A stretch of DNA of 64,000 nt from JAUMBM01 sp964441755 (GCA_964441755.1 CAYTVG010000002.1:310001-374000), one strand, 5' to 3'; counted from the first letter of the stretch, positions 1 to 9,066 are shown. Numbers and translations are program-made. Notes: generated from the letters alone by a model not told the origin.

Positions 1-2
1 AA

Positions 3-578
3 ATCAAAAACTTAATCACACTGGTGACACCGGTGGATTTTGACAATGAAGAGGGCTTATTGTTCAAGTGGGCAAAAAGTATGGATGTTGACGCGATTGT
101 AGATGGATTTGGCGGGGTTATTCCGGGAGATTTCCTCAATACCGGGTTTGACTTGCTGAAGCCTATGAATAAATCTCGCAAATATCTCGCGTTGCCACAG
201 ACCTTACAGAAGAGGGACAGTCTGATGAACTTTCTGCGAATGGAGCATTGGGTAGCTGACAGCCCTGCTCAGGCAGGCGATACATACCGCCGTTTTATTA
301 AGGATATGTATCAGCAGAATAAACTTAAGAAGGGAGAATTTGAACTTGACGGCCAGCCTGTCAATTTATCAGCAATCGATATGCCTATTCTCACCATCTA
401 TGCAAAAGATGATCATATTGTTCCTCCTGATACCACCAAGCCTATCAACGACCTGGTAAGTTCAAAAGACAAGGAACTGATGGAATTTCCCGGTGGCCAC
501 ATCGGCGTATTTGTTGGTGCCCGATCGCAAGATACGCTCACGCCGGCGATTGCCCGCTGGCTGTATGAGCGCGACTAA
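3..578 (+). CDS. phaC: class III poly(R)-hydroxyalkanoate synthase subunit PhaC, C-terminal part (5' end outside window)
   Basis: The reading frame is already open at base 3 (IKNLITLVTPVDFD...), so the first possible start at 24 (GTG) is not the true start and the gene begins before the window. The visible 190 residues match the C-terminal half of the alpha/beta-hydrolase-fold synthase that polymerises 3-hydroxyacyl-CoA into storage polyester on cytoplasmic granules. Visible family marks are the VTPVDF strand, the DSPAQAG...FIKDMYQQNKL segment, the catalytic Asp region YAKDDHIVPP and the catalytic His region PGGHIGVF. The nucleophile Cys lies upstream, outside the window. Class III is inferred from the short C-terminus and overall resemblance; its PhaE partner would have to lie outside the window. 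A strong hairpin follows the stop. Confidence 0.85.
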   Translation: MKNLITLVTPVDFDNEEGLLFKWAKSMDVDAIVDGFGGVIPGDFLNTGFDLLKPMNKSRKYLALPQTLQKRDSLMNFLRMEHWVADSPAQAGDTYRRFIKDMYQQNKLKKGEFELDGQPVNLSAIDMPILTIYAKDDHIVPPDTTKPINDLVSSKDKELMEFPGGHIGVFVGARSQDTLTPAIARWLYERD

Positions 579-612
579 ATGATTTAATGGTTAGGTAAGT
601 GGATGAAAAGAT

Positions 613-643
613 AAAGCCTGCGAGAGGAATTCTCGCAGGCTTT
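613..643. terminator. bidirectional terminator between convergent genes
   Basis: A perfect 13-bp stem (AAAGCCTGCGAGA at 613-625 pairs with 631-643) closes a 5-base loop, with A/T-rich flanks on both sides. It lies between the phaC stop at 578 and the stop of the convergent minus-strand gene at 676, so it can end both transcripts. Confidence 0.85.
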
Positions 644-675
644 ACTTTAGGGGGCTTTACCCCTTTTTTCTCAGC

Positions 676-1878
676 CTATCTGCCTTCGGCATAATCCTGC
701 AGGTAGCTGAAATGACTGCCCAGCCTTCCGTCAACAGCAACCGTTGCTCTTTCGATCATAGGGCTATGGGGTTTCAGCAGTTCCGGGAGTACCTGGTCAA
801 TAAACATTTCACCAAAAGCCTGACTGGCATCCCGGGGCAGCTCACTGGGCAGATTGTCAATGGTCATCATATCGATGCAGTCCTCCAGGCCGGCAGCCAC
901 CTCTCGTCCACTCTGAGGGTCATAACCAAACACAGGATCGGCAATAGTAGATGCACGTACGGTAGCGGGTATGGAGGAGAGCGGTGCGATATCGCAGGTT
1001 ACATCAGCGATGACCCGAATATTGAATGTGGAGTCAGCCATCTCTTTTTGGGTAAAGAATACGGGAGCCCGACTATCCCAGAAGATACCGTTGATCATGA
1101 TATCAGCTGTTTTCGCATAGGGTGCAAATGTACTTTCATATTCTTCGGGATGAGCATAGAAATGAGCCTTTTGGAACGGATGTCCCTTGATGTGGCGCAC
1201 ATAATGACTGCTGTCGAGCTGGGTATATACGGGGTAATCGTATGTGTGCTGTAAAAAATCCTCCGGACTTACGCGTTCGATGCCCATATCATCGAGTACT
1301 CTTGCGGCGCCACTGGCGACTCTGCCTGTGCCTGTAAGGACAATTTTGACTGTAGGAAAAACAGTTTGTGCGTAGATATTCAGGGCTTCACTATAATCCA
1401 GCAGGTCTTTTAGTCTTGGCAAATCGAGGTTGCCAGTTTTTTGGCCGTATGTCCACAGTGCATTGTGTGCGCCCACCATACCTGCAAAAAAGCCAAAGGC
1501 AATGACACGCTTCCCGTGCTCATCAGTAAGCACTTCATAGTCAATCAGACGTATTCCAAGGCGCAGTATTTCTTGCAGCAGTTTGCGGTTATAGGCCTGC
1601 TTTTTAATGGTATGTGAGAAAAAGCAGTAAGTTTTTCCCGGGATAAGCTGATCGACAGGAACCTCTTTAATGCCCAGCAGCAGATCACAATGGCTGAGAT
1701 CTTCGACGGGCTGCAGGCCTGCGGCAGCATATTCCTGATCACTGAAGGCCCGGACAGAAGAAGACTGAACATATACGGATACTTGGCGATCGCTCACGAG
1801 GCGTGCAGCTTGTGCCGGCGACAGTGGCACCCGGCGGTCGGGTGGGAGCTTGCCTTCCCGAATTAGGCCGATTTTCAT
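676..1878 (-). CDS. saccharopine dehydrogenase / alanine dehydrogenase-PNT family oxidoreductase
   Basis: A 400-residue cytoplasmic NAD(P)-dependent oxidoreductase. The N-terminus (MKIGLIREGKLPPDRRVPLSP) is the AlaDH/PNT N-terminal domain, with K11 and R15-R16 in the substrate-binding position. A Rossmann motif TGTGRVASG sits at residues 182-190. The C-terminal segment IDNLPSELPRDAS, about residue 342, is characteristic of lysine-forming saccharopine dehydrogenase and lysine-ketoglutarate reductase rather than true alanine dehydrogenase. The likely chemistry is reversible reductive amination of a 2-oxo acid with an amino acid, for example lysine with 2-oxoglutarate, but the substrate cannot be read from the sequence. 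No second saccharopine-pathway gene is nearby. The ATG at 1878 gives the conserved start, and a TACTTTTG element lies 83 bases upstream. Confidence 0.8.
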   Translation of the reverse strand: MKIGLIREGKLPPDRRVPLSPAQAARLVSDRQVSVYVQSSSVRAFSDQEYAAAGLQPVEDLSHCDLLLGIKEVPVDQLIPGKTYCFFSHTIKKQAYNRKLLQEILRLGIRLIDYEVLTDEHGKRVIAFGFFAGMVGAHNALWTYGQKTGNLDLPRLKDLLDYSEALNIYAQTVFPTVKIVLTGTGRVASGAARVLDDMGIERVSPEDFLQHTYDYPVYTQLDSSHYVRHIKGHPFQKAHFYAHPEEYESTFAPYAKTADIMINGIFWDSRAPVFFTQKEMADSTFNIRVIADVTCDIAPLSSIPATVRASTIADPVFGYDPQSGREVAAGLEDCIDMMTIDNLPSELPRDASQAFGEMFIDQVLPELLKPHSPMIERATVAVDGRLGSHFSYLQDYAEGR

Positions 1879-1961
1879 TTTCCTACGTTTTTCTTAGCGC
1901 CGTAGGCGCAAGGTTTACTTAGTATTGGGCTCTTTGCAGCAAGTTTGCTGCATAAACGACG

Positions 1962-1969
1962 CAAAAGTA
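1962..1969 (-). promoter_or_regulatory. putative -7 element TACTTTTG for the 676-1878 gene
   Basis: The minus strand reads TACTTTTG, a match to the Bacteroidota -7 consensus TAnnTTTG, 83 bases upstream of the start at 1878. I saw no convincing -33 TTTG at the right spacing, so the call rests on this one element and its intergenic position. Confidence 0.5.
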
Positions 1970-2083
1970 AAGTATTTGCGGAAGCTAAGTGTGCTATTCT
2001 GCTCATTGGTCAAAAAATATAGTTGTCAGCTGAATAGCATATATGAGAATTCTCGTAGCTTTCGCACTCATCACTAGGGAGCT

Positions 2084-3517
2084 ATGAAGAAAACAGGATT
2101 TATCCTTGGTCCGGCAATTTTTTGTACCATGCTATTGCTGCCTGTACCTGCCGGCCTCAGTGGGGAAGCCTGGCGCGTGCTGGCATTGGCCGCCTGGATA
2201 TTGGTGTGGTGGATTAGTGAGGCCATGCCCATTGCACTCACAGCCCTGCTGCCAATGGTAGGCCTCCCTTTACTGGGGATCAGTGATATGAAGACCTCAG
2301 CTTCACACTATGCTAGCCCCATTGTATACCTTTTCATGGGAGGCTTTATGCTCGCACTGGCAATGGAAAAATGGGCGCTGCACAAACGCATTGCGCTCAC
2401 CATTGTAAAATTTACGGGAATCAATGCCAATGGCATTATCCTTGGATTTCTGCTTGCAACGGCCTTTCTGAGTATGTGGATCAGCAATACTGCGACAACG
2501 ATTATGATGCTGCCCATTGCACTTTCTGTGATGGATCTGCTGGGTGCACAGGGGGGGGTACAAGACCCCAAAAGATTACAGGCTTTCAGCAGCAGCCTGT
2601 TGCTCTGCATCGCTTATGGCGCTAATATAGGCGGAATGGCTACCATCATAGGAACGCCGCCGAATGTTGTTTTTGCGGGTTTCATTCGCGAGACCTACGG
2701 TTATGAAATATCATTTCTCAACTGGATGATGGTGGGGGTGCCTTTCAGTCTGCTCATGTTGGCAGCCTGTTACGGATTGTTGGTATTTATCATACTACCC
2801 AATAAAATTGGCTCCTTTGAGGGTGCCAGAGATTTGATTGACAGGCAACTAAATTTACTTGGGGCGGCGAGTAAAGCTGAGAAAATAACATTTACAGTAT
2901 TTGTACTTACTGCCATGGCCTGGATTTTTCGCAGCTTACTGAATGAGTGGTTGCCGTTTAGGTTAGGGGATGAAGAAATCGCTATTTTGGCAACAATTGC
3001 ATTGTTTGCAACGCCTGTTGACTGGCGTAAACAGGTGTTTGTATTAGAATGGAAAGATACAGATAAGCTTCCCTGGGGAATTTTATTGTTGTTTGGGGGC
3101 GGTCTTAGTTTGGCAGCTGCGCTGAAAGAAGTAGGAGTCATTGATCTTATTGGCAGCGCCTTCACGGGTGCTGAGCTCAGTAGTTTTTTGCTGATATTGG
3201 GCGTCACAACCGTGAGTTTGTTTTTGACTGAGGTGATGTCCAATGTTGCTTTGGTTACCGTCTTCCTGCCGGTGGTGGCTGGGATTGCATCTGCTTTGGG
3301 TATACAGCCCTTGATGGTTTGTTTGCCGGTTACCTTAGCAGCAAGCTGTGCATTTATGCTGCCGATGGGCACTCCTCCCAATGCAATTGTTTTCGCAGGC
3401 GGACATCTGAAAATGGGAGACATGGTAAGATCGGGTTTTTGGCTCAACATCATTGCCATCCTGTTGGCAGCCGGTATGGTAAAGTGGTTTGTACCATTGA
3501 TTGCACCTGTGGACTAA
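2084..3517 (+). CDS. DASS (SLC13) family sodium-coupled di/tricarboxylate or anion transporter
   Basis: A 477-residue inner-membrane protein with about eleven hydrophobic segments. It has the two repeat signatures of the divalent anion:Na+ symporter family: SNTATTIMMLP near residue 137 and SNVALVTVFLP near residue 386, each followed by a helix-breaking GTPPN loop (IIGTPPNVVFAG; MGTPPNAIVFAGG). Family members import succinate, fumarate, citrate or sulfate with sodium; the particular substrate is not decidable here. It is transcribed divergently from the 676-1878 gene across about 205 bases. Length is normal for the family. Confidence 0.9.
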   Translation: MKKTGFILGPAIFCTMLLLPVPAGLSGEAWRVLALAAWILVWWISEAMPIALTALLPMVGLPLLGISDMKTSASHYASPIVYLFMGGFMLALAMEKWALHKRIALTIVKFTGINANGIILGFLLATAFLSMWISNTATTIMMLPIALSVMDLLGAQGGVQDPKRLQAFSSSLLLCIAYGANIGGMATIIGTPPNVVFAGFIRETYGYEISFLNWMMVGVPFSLLMLAACYGLLVFIILPNKIGSFEGARDLIDRQLNLLGAASKAEKITFTVFVLTAMAWIFRSLLNEWLPFRLGDEEIAILATIALFATPVDWRKQVFVLEWKDTDKLPWGILLLFGGGLSLAAALKEVGVIDLIGSAFTGAELSSFLLILGVTTVSLFLTEVMSNVALVTVFLPVVAGIASALGIQPLMVCLPVTLAASCAFMLPMGTPPNAIVFAGGHLKMGDMVRSGFWLNIIAILLAAGMVKWFVPLIAPVD

Positions 3518-3520
3518 GAT

Positions 3521-3538
3521 CGCCTTCTGGCGTTTTTT
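3521..3538 (+). terminator. short intrinsic terminator after the DASS transporter
   Basis: Four bases after the stop at 3517, CGCC-TTCT-GGCG (3521-3532) forms a short GC stem followed by six T residues (3533-3538) and another T-rich run. The stem is only 4 bp, so strength is uncertain. Confidence 0.45.
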
Positions 3539-3710
3539 GCATTTTTTGTTATTTACATTCAGGGAGCAAAGGCAGTCCCCCTGTAATAAGCGCAAATTAT
3601 ATCTCCTCTTCACTTGCGGTGAAAATTCCCGAACAAGCTCAAAAGCAGCAGGGATTTTTTCAACTATCTGCAGGTCCTGGTTGTTACTAGCCCAAACCTG
3701 AAAATATCAG

Positions 3711-6056
3711 ATGAAGACAATACGCTTGTTATTCCTGTTCATAGCGGGAATCACGCTCGCTGCCACTGCCCGTGCGCAGGAGCGCTATACGCTAAGTGGC
3801 TATGTAAAAGATAAGAACACAGCAGAATCGCTCATCGGTGCGAATATATATGTAAAAGATAATCCTTCAAAAGGGACTTCAACCAATACCTACGGCTTTT
3901 ATTCGCTGACGCTTGAAAAGGGAAGTTACCTCATCGTATTCAATTATCTTGGTTTTGCAGATCAGGAGATCACGGTCAACCTGAGTAAAAATACCAGTCT
4001 TTCCGTTGATATGGAAGAGGGTATTGCGCTGGAGGAGGTAGTAGTCACCGCAGAAGATGTACGTGCCAATGTCGAATCGACCCGCATGGGAACGGTCGAG
4101 ACACCGATGGAATTAGTCAAAAAACTGCCGGCTGTTTTTGGAGAGGTAGATGTCCTGAAAACGCTGCAGCTATTGCCGGGTGTCTTGTCGGCAGGTGAAG
4201 GTAATGCAGGCTTCTATGTGCGCGGCGGGGGCCCTGACCAGAACCTCGTACTGCTTGATGAAGCATTGGTATACAACTCAGGGCACTTGCTTGGGTTTTT
4301 TTCCGTATTCAATGCGGATGCACTGAAGAATACAACGCTGATAAAGGGAGGGATGCCGGCCCAGTACGGAGGCAGGCTCTCCTCGGTCGTAGATATTCAG
4401 ATGAAAGAAGGTAACCAGCAGCGATATGCAGCTACCGGCGGGATAGGGATCATTGCCAGCAGACTGACATTTGAAGGACCTATCGTTCGCGATAAGGCTT
4501 CCTTTATCGTCTCTGCCCGCAGAACCTATGCGCTGGATCTCGCACAGCCTTTTCTGCAGCGAAGCAACTTTGCGGGAACCAACTACTACTTTTACGATCT
4601 GAATGCCAAAGTCAACTATACGCTCAGTGACAAAGACCGCTTATATGCAAGCGCCTATTTTGGACGGGATGTATTGATGTACAAAAGCAGTGTACGGGAT
4701 TTTTTCTTTGATCTTCCTTATGGCAATGCTACGGCTACACTCCGGTGGAATCACCTGTTGAATGATAAGCTGTTTATGAATGTCTCTGCCATCTACAACG
4801 ATTACGATTTTGGATTTGGAGGCGGGCAGGGGGATTTTACGGTTGATGTGTTTAGTGGTGTGCGTGACTATAACATGAAACTCGATTTTGATTATTACCC
4901 GTCACCGGAGCATCATCTTCGATATGGCGGGCAGTATATCTTTCATAAGCTTACACCCAATGTCACCCGTGCCACCAACGGAGAGCAGACGTTTAGCAAT
5001 AACCAGCAATCTACTTTTGCTCACGAAGGGGCATTTTATATTCAGGATGACATCAAAATCGGCAGTCGGCTCGGGCTAAACCTAGGGCTTCGCTGGAGTT
5101 GGTTTACTCAGCTTGGCCCCTATGTATCTTCTGTTGACGGGCAGGAATATGATGAAAAAGAACCCGTTAAAACATATAATGGGCTAGAACCGCGGCTTGC
5201 CTTCAGGTATACACTCAGTCCGTTGGCAAGCCTTAAGGCGGGTATTACATTTACCAATCAGTACCTGCATCTCGTGAGTAACAGTACATCAACGCTTCCG
5301 ACGGATGTGTGGGTGGCCAGTAGTGAGCGCATTAAACCTCAGCGGGGTATTCAGTACGCAATAGGGTATTTCCGAAATATTGCTGACAATCGCTATGAAC
5401 TGAGTGTAGAAACGTATTATCGCGATCTGCAGAACCAGATAGATTACCGGGAGAACTATGTCAATAATGTTGCCAGTGAGTTGGAGCGGGAGTTTGTTTT
5501 TGGACGAGGCAGAGCGTACGGGTTAGAGTTTTTTGTCAATAAGAAAAAAGGAGATTTCACTGGCTGGATCGGCTATACCCTTTCGCGGACCGAGCGGATT
5601 TTTCCGGATATTAATGAGGGGCAGGTTTTTCCTGCTGTATACGATCGCACCCACGACCTTTCGCTGGTGGCTAGCTATCAGCCACATCCTAAGTGGGAAG
5701 TAAGTGCTGTATGGATTTACGGAACCGGACAGGCGTACACGCCTTTGCGGAGCTTGTACTTCATCGACCAAAATTTGGTGCAGGAATATGGCGTGCGCAA
5801 CAGTGCCAGGCTTCAGCCTTATCACAGAGGTGATTTGTCGGCTACTTACGTACCCAAGCCTGAAGCCAAGGGGCGCTTTAGCAGTAGCTGGGCATTTTCC
5901 ATTTACAATGTTTACAACCGCAGAAACCCGTTCTTCATTTACTACGATTTGGAGGCAGATGCCAATGCGGGCACAGCCCAGGCAAAGGCTTTCAAGGTGT
6001 CATTGTTTCCTGTAATTCCCAGCGTGACCTGGAATTTCCGTTGGCAGAGCAAATAA
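3711..6056 (+). CDS. TonB-dependent outer-membrane receptor with carboxypeptidase-regulatory-like N-terminal domain
   Basis: 781 residues. A signal peptide ends near residue 22 (TLAATARA-Q). It is followed by a carboxypeptidase-D-regulatory-like beta-sandwich (about 25-110; YTLSGYVKDKNTAESLIGANI), a plug domain (about 115-240; YVRGGGPDQNLVLLDEALVYN) and a 22-strand-type beta-barrel ending in an aromatic-rich strand (VTWNFRWQSK). Such proteins import large or scarce ligands across the outer membrane using TonB energy. No SusD partner follows; the next gene is trmD, so this is a stand-alone receptor and its ligand is unknown. The 190 bases upstream contain no recognisable riboswitch. Confidence 0.9.
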   Translation: MKTIRLLFLFIAGITLAATARAQERYTLSGYVKDKNTAESLIGANIYVKDNPSKGTSTNTYGFYSLTLEKGSYLIVFNYLGFADQEITVNLSKNTSLSVDMEEGIALEEVVVTAEDVRANVESTRMGTVETPMELVKKLPAVFGEVDVLKTLQLLPGVLSAGEGNAGFYVRGGGPDQNLVLLDEALVYNSGHLLGFFSVFNADALKNTTLIKGGMPAQYGGRLSSVVDIQMKEGNQQRYAATGGIGIIASRLTFEGPIVRDKASFIVSARRTYALDLAQPFLQRSNFAGTNYYFYDLNAKVNYTLSDKDRLYASAYFGRDVLMYKSSVRDFFFDLPYGNATATLRWNHLLNDKLFMNVSAIYNDYDFGFGGGQGDFTVDVFSGVRDYNMKLDFDYYPSPEHHLRYGGQYIFHKLTPNVTRATNGEQTFSNNQQSTFAHEGAFYIQDDIKIGSRLGLNLGLRWSWFTQLGPYVSSVDGQEYDEKEPVKTYNGLEPRLAFRYTLSPLASLKAGITFTNQYLHLVSNSTSTLPTDVWVASSERIKPQRGIQYAIGYFRNIADNRYELSVETYYRDLQNQIDYRENYVNNVASELEREFVFGRGRAYGLEFFVNKKKGDFTGWIGYTLSRTERIFPDINEGQVFPAVYDRTHDLSLVASYQPHPKWEVSAVWIYGTGQAYTPLRSLYFIDQNLVQEYGVRNSARLQPYHRGDLSATYVPKPEAKGRFSSSWAFSIYNVYNRRNPFFIYYDLEADANAGTAQAKAFKVSLFPVIPSVTWNFRWQSK

Positions 6057-6101
6057 CAGCCGTAATAGCTGTATTTTGGTGGCCAAAAGATTAAGTCGGA
6101 T

Positions 6102-6788
6102 ATGCATATTGACATTATTACTGTATTGCCGGAATTACTGGAAAGCCCTTTTCAGCACTCCATACTCAAGCGCGCCCAAGATAAAGGTCTCTTAACCATA
6201 GGTGTACATGATCTTCGTCCCTACGGATTGGGCCGTCATAAACAGGTAGACGACTATCAGTTTGGTGGTGGCGCCGGGATGGTGATGATGGTTGAGCCGC
6301 TTGCTAATTGTATAGATGATTTACGTGCCCGTCGTAATTATGATGAAATTATCTTTCTGACACCTGACGGACAGCGGTACGATCAACCGCTGGCTAACCG
6401 GCTGTCCATGAAAAAAAATTTGCTGCTGATCAGCGGGCATTACAAAGGCATTGACGAGCGCATTCGCGAGCATTACGTAACCATGGAAATCAGTATCGGG
6501 GACTACGTGCTGAGTGGTGGGGAATTGCCGGCAGCCGTGTTGGTTGATTCCCTCGGACGACTGCTGCCGGGAGTACTTAATGACGAGACAAGTGCACTGT
6601 TTGACTCGTTTCAGGATAACCTGCTGTCGCCACCTGTATATACCAGACCGGCCGAATTCCGAGGCTGGAAGGTACCGGATGTGTTGACTACGGGCAATTT
6701 TCCACTGATTGAGGAGTGGAGATATGAGCAGGCACTGCGTCGAACTGAAGAACGGCGACCTGATTTGCTGCAGGATGATGCAAAATAA
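6102..6788 (+). CDS. trmD: tRNA (guanine-N1-)-methyltransferase TrmD
   Basis: 228 residues, normal for TrmD. The enzyme methylates N1 of G37 next to the anticodon, using S-adenosylmethionine, and prevents +1 frameshifts. The trefoil-knot SAM-binding region is clear: [11 protein letters not shown], then [14 protein letters not shown] near residue 130-145. [11 protein letters not shown] follows near 185, containing the catalytic Asp/Arg region of the family. It starts at ATG 6102, 45 bases after the TonB receptor. rpsP, rimM and rplS, its usual neighbours in many bacteria, are absent. Confidence 0.97.
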   Translation: MHIDIITVLPELLESPFQHSILKRAQDKGLLTIGVHDLRPYGLGRHKQVDDYQFGGGAGMVMMVEPLANCIDDLRARRNYDEIIFLTPDGQRYDQPLANRLSMKKNLLLISGHYKGIDERIREHYVTMEISIGDYVLSGGELPAAVLVDSLGRLLPGVLNDETSALFDSFQDNLLSPPVYTRPAEFRGWKVPDVLTTGNFPLIEEWRYEQALRRTEERRPDLLQDDAK

Positions 6789-6821
6789 TGAGGGGGTGTA
6801 ACCTACGGTTGCACCCCCTCA
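6789..6821. terminator. bidirectional terminator between trmD and the NYN-domain gene
   Basis: TGAGGGGGTG (6789-6798) pairs perfectly with CACCCCCTCA (6812-6821) and the stem extends inward by four more pairs (one wobble) around a five-base loop. It begins at the last base region of trmD and ends seven bases before the convergent minus-strand stop at 6828. Confidence 0.85.
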
Positions 6822-6827
6822 TGCTTG

Positions 6828-7778
6828 CTATTCTTCTTCCTCCTCCAGAAGGCGGACATTGGTAGCAATCAACTGACCATCCTCATTGCGCTCAAGTGTA
6901 TATTCGACCAGATCGCCTATCAGCAGGTCGTGGAAATCCATATCCTGTACGCTGGAATGGTGGAAAAACAGATTATTGGGTGGATAGCGGATAAACCCAT
7001 AGCCATTTTTAAGGCTGAGCACCTCACCTGACAGTACTTCACCAATCACTGGCGTCGGCAGGTCGCCATCCTCGTACTGTTCATCAATATCCTCATTTTC
7101 AGCAGACTGAAAAGATCGCTGCTTGCTCTCTCCGGGCACGAAAAGGTCGTTGATGACAGGATCGTTTTTGCTGCGTCGCCCATCGATCAGTTCGTGCATT
7201 GCCAGCGGATAAGTCACTTCATCGAGCAGCTCACGTGGCGTGCGAGTAGTCATTGCCTTACCGTGTTCAGTGGTGAACTCTAGTTCCCATGAAAGCAGCA
7301 TAACCTTGGTACCCAGCGTATTGAGCTTTCTTATCAAGGGGAGGTAGTCACCATCACCCGCAATGAGTACAACCACATCGATTTTTTTGAGGAATGCCTG
7401 CTCATAGGCTTCCAATGCCAGCCACACATCGATTCCTCTGTCTTCTTTTCGGGAAGAGGACTGTTTTTGCGGAAGATAATGCGTAACGATGCCTGCCGAC
7501 ATGAGGATATCATCAAAGACCCGATCCCAGTAGAGTACAGAGCCGCGTTGATAGGCTTCCTGTGCACTCAGACGAGTTCGAAAGTAATGAGCATCCACGA
7601 TTTGGCAATAGCGGTAAGCAGTATTTTCCTCCAGTGCGAGCTGATAGCGGATGAATTGATGCAAACCGCTGATACTGAGCCTTTTTCTTTTTGGGTGGTC
7701 GTAATTGTAATAATTACTGATGTGAAGAAAGTAACTACCGTCGTAATAGACAGCAATTTTAATTGTCTTGTTTTGCAT
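6828..7778 (-). CDS. NYN-domain (LabA/DUF88-type) putative ribonuclease fused to a cold-shock-like OB domain
   Basis: 316 residues. The N-terminal half (about 5-185) is a PIN-like NYN domain: IAVYYDGSYF at the start supplies the first acidic residue, RGIDVWLALEA the second, and VVLIAGDGDYLPLIRKL the third acidic cluster, arranged as in metal-dependent RNases. A variable linker (about 190-240) precedes a C-terminal OB-fold segment resembling cold-shock domains (GEVLSLKNGYGFIRYPPNNLFFHHSSV), with the RNP1-like GYGFI and RNP2-like LFFHH motifs. This suggests RNA binding coupled to cleavage. It ends in an acidic tail (EEEEE). A perfect 18-bp palindrome lies about 67 bases upstream of the start. 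Confidence 0.8.
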   Translation of the reverse strand: MQNKTIKIAVYYDGSYFLHISNYYNYDHPKRKRLSISGLHQFIRYQLALEENTAYRYCQIVDAHYFRTRLSAQEAYQRGSVLYWDRVFDDILMSAGIVTHYLPQKQSSSRKEDRGIDVWLALEAYEQAFLKKIDVVVLIAGDGDYLPLIRKLNTLGTKVMLLSWELEFTTEHGKAMTTRTPRELLDEVTYPLAMHELIDGRRSKNDPVINDLFVPGESKQRSFQSAENEDIDEQYEDGDLPTPVIGEVLSGEVLSLKNGYGFIRYPPNNLFFHHSSVQDMDFHDLLIGDLVEYTLERNEDGQLIATNVRLLEEEEE

Positions 7779-8146
7779 AAGTTAAGATAAATCAGCTTTT
7801 TAATACGGAACCCTTGACTATTATCAGTAACAGGTATTTTCAATATTTGAACGGGTTCAAATGGGCCAATGGGCAGATTTAAGTAACAAATTGATTTTTA
7901 AGTGCAACGCTTAAACACAAGATACAGGGAATAACGATGCGGTAGCAAAGCTACGAAAAAGCCTTGATTGGGGGGCTAAATAATCGACAAATGTAGGTTG
8001 TGATGCATTTAACGTCTGTGTCCGTGCCACCTGGTCCCACACAGTCCTTTTCTGCGGGGTTTTAACTTTTCCAGCTATGCGGGGTCTGTAAAGCTGATAT
8101 GCCCCACAGCATTTTGCTTTTGTTTATGCCATAAAGTCGCGAAATG
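7779..8146. other. 368-base intergenic region between hemC and the NYN gene
   Basis: No coding sequence is supported here. Minus-strand reading frames overlapping hemC in another frame are shadows. The only structured element I see is the palindrome at 7845-7862. No tRNA-like cloverleaf or strong terminator is visible. Confidence 0.6.
7845..7862. promoter_or_regulatory. perfect palindrome, possible operator upstream of the NYN gene
   Basis: ATTTGAAC-GG-GTTCAAAT is an 18-bp perfect dyad, 67-84 bases upstream of the start at 7778. Its size and AT-flanked symmetry suit a dimeric regulator. No T-run follows it, which argues against a terminator. The binding protein is unknown. Confidence 0.4.
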
Positions 8147-9046
8147 CTAAGTAGCCAGCAGTTGCTGTACAACGGTTTCTGCCAGGCCCTGGCTGGTTGA
8201 TGAGGAATGGGAAAACCTGCGCAGCGGGCTGTGTGCGCCGGGAGCATAAGCGGTGAAAACATGATAATTGCCGGCCGCATCTTTTTGGCAAAAAGCCCCA
8301 AGCGGGAGCTGGCACCCACCCTCAAGCAATTGAAGAATTTTGCGTTCGACATTGGTGCAGGCTGAAACTTCGGGATGATGGATAGGGCGTAGTGCCTTGC
8401 GGAGCTCCAGATCGTCGCTGCGCAATTGGTAGGCCAGAACGCCCTGTGCCGGAGCCGGGACAAACTCACGCGGGTGAAAACGGACTACCTGCAGATGGTT
8501 GAGATCAATTGACAGGCGGCTTAAGCCTGCAGCAGCCAGTACGATGGCATCGAGTCCTTCGGAGAATAATTTTTGTATGCGGGTCGGTACATTCCCCCGT
8601 ATGTCAACTGTCTGCAGGCCGGGCATAAGATCCTGTAGCTGTGTTTTTCTGCGAATGGAGGAAGTTCCGACGGTTGCACCCTCCGGCAGATTGAGAGGCG
8701 TATTCGGCGTGTAAGAAGCCGGATTAATCAGGAGCCAGTCGGCGGGGTCCTCCCGGTACGAAACGCCTGCGATACTCAGTCCGACCGGGCTGGTAGTAGG
8801 CAGGTCTTTCATGGAGTGAACGGCCAAATCAACAGCTCCTGCGAGCAGAGCCTCCTCGAGCTCTTTGGTAAAAAAGCCTTTGCCTTCGATCTTATCAAAT
8901 CCGATGTGCTGAATCTGGTCTCCTTTGGTTTTGATGATCAAAAGTTCTGAGCGGATACCCAGGCCGATGAGTTCCTGCTGCAGGTGGTTTGCCTGCCAAA
9001 GTGCCAGTTCGCTGCCTCTTGTACCAATTCTGATGATCCTGTCCAA
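8147..9046 (-). CDS. hemC: hydroxymethylbilane synthase (porphobilinogen deaminase) HemC
   Basis: About 299 residues. It polymerises four porphobilinogen molecules into hydroxymethylbilane in the cytoplasm, for heme and siroheme synthesis. Family marks are RIGTRGSELALWQA at the N-terminus, the Asp-containing KDLPT loop (VHSMKDLPT), RRKTQL, and the cofactor-anchoring Cys in EGGCQLPLGAF near residue 245. The frame has no ATG. A TTG at 9061 overlaps the TATATTTG promoter element (9059-9066), so I take the next TTG at 9046 (MDRIIRIGTRG), directly before the conserved core. The 3' end extends a little past the usual family end. Confidence 0.93.
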   Translation of the reverse strand: MDRIIRIGTRGSELALWQANHLQQELIGLGIRSELLIIKTKGDQIQHIGFDKIEGKGFFTKELEEALLAGAVDLAVHSMKDLPTTSPVGLSIAGVSYREDPADWLLINPASYTPNTPLNLPEGATVGTSSIRRKTQLQDLMPGLQTVDIRGNVPTRIQKLFSEGLDAIVLAAAGLSRLSIDLNHLQVVRFHPREFVPAPAQGVLAYQLRSDDLELRKALRPIHHPEVSACTNVERKILQLLEGGCQLPLGAFCQKDAAGNYHVFTAYAPGAHSPLRRFSHSSSTSQGLAETVVQQLLAT

Positions 9047-9058
9047 GGTATTTTTCGG

Positions 9059-9066
9059 CAAATATA
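9059..9066 (-). promoter_or_regulatory. -7 promoter element TATATTTG of hemC
   Basis: The minus strand reads TATATTTG, an exact TAnnTTTG match, 12 bases before the TTG proposed as hemC start. It overlaps the alternative upstream TTG, which is why that start was rejected. Confidence 0.6.

Noticed and set aside
9059..9061. TTG at 9061 as the hemC start
   Set aside because: It lies inside the TATATTTG promoter element, so it would not be in the transcript.
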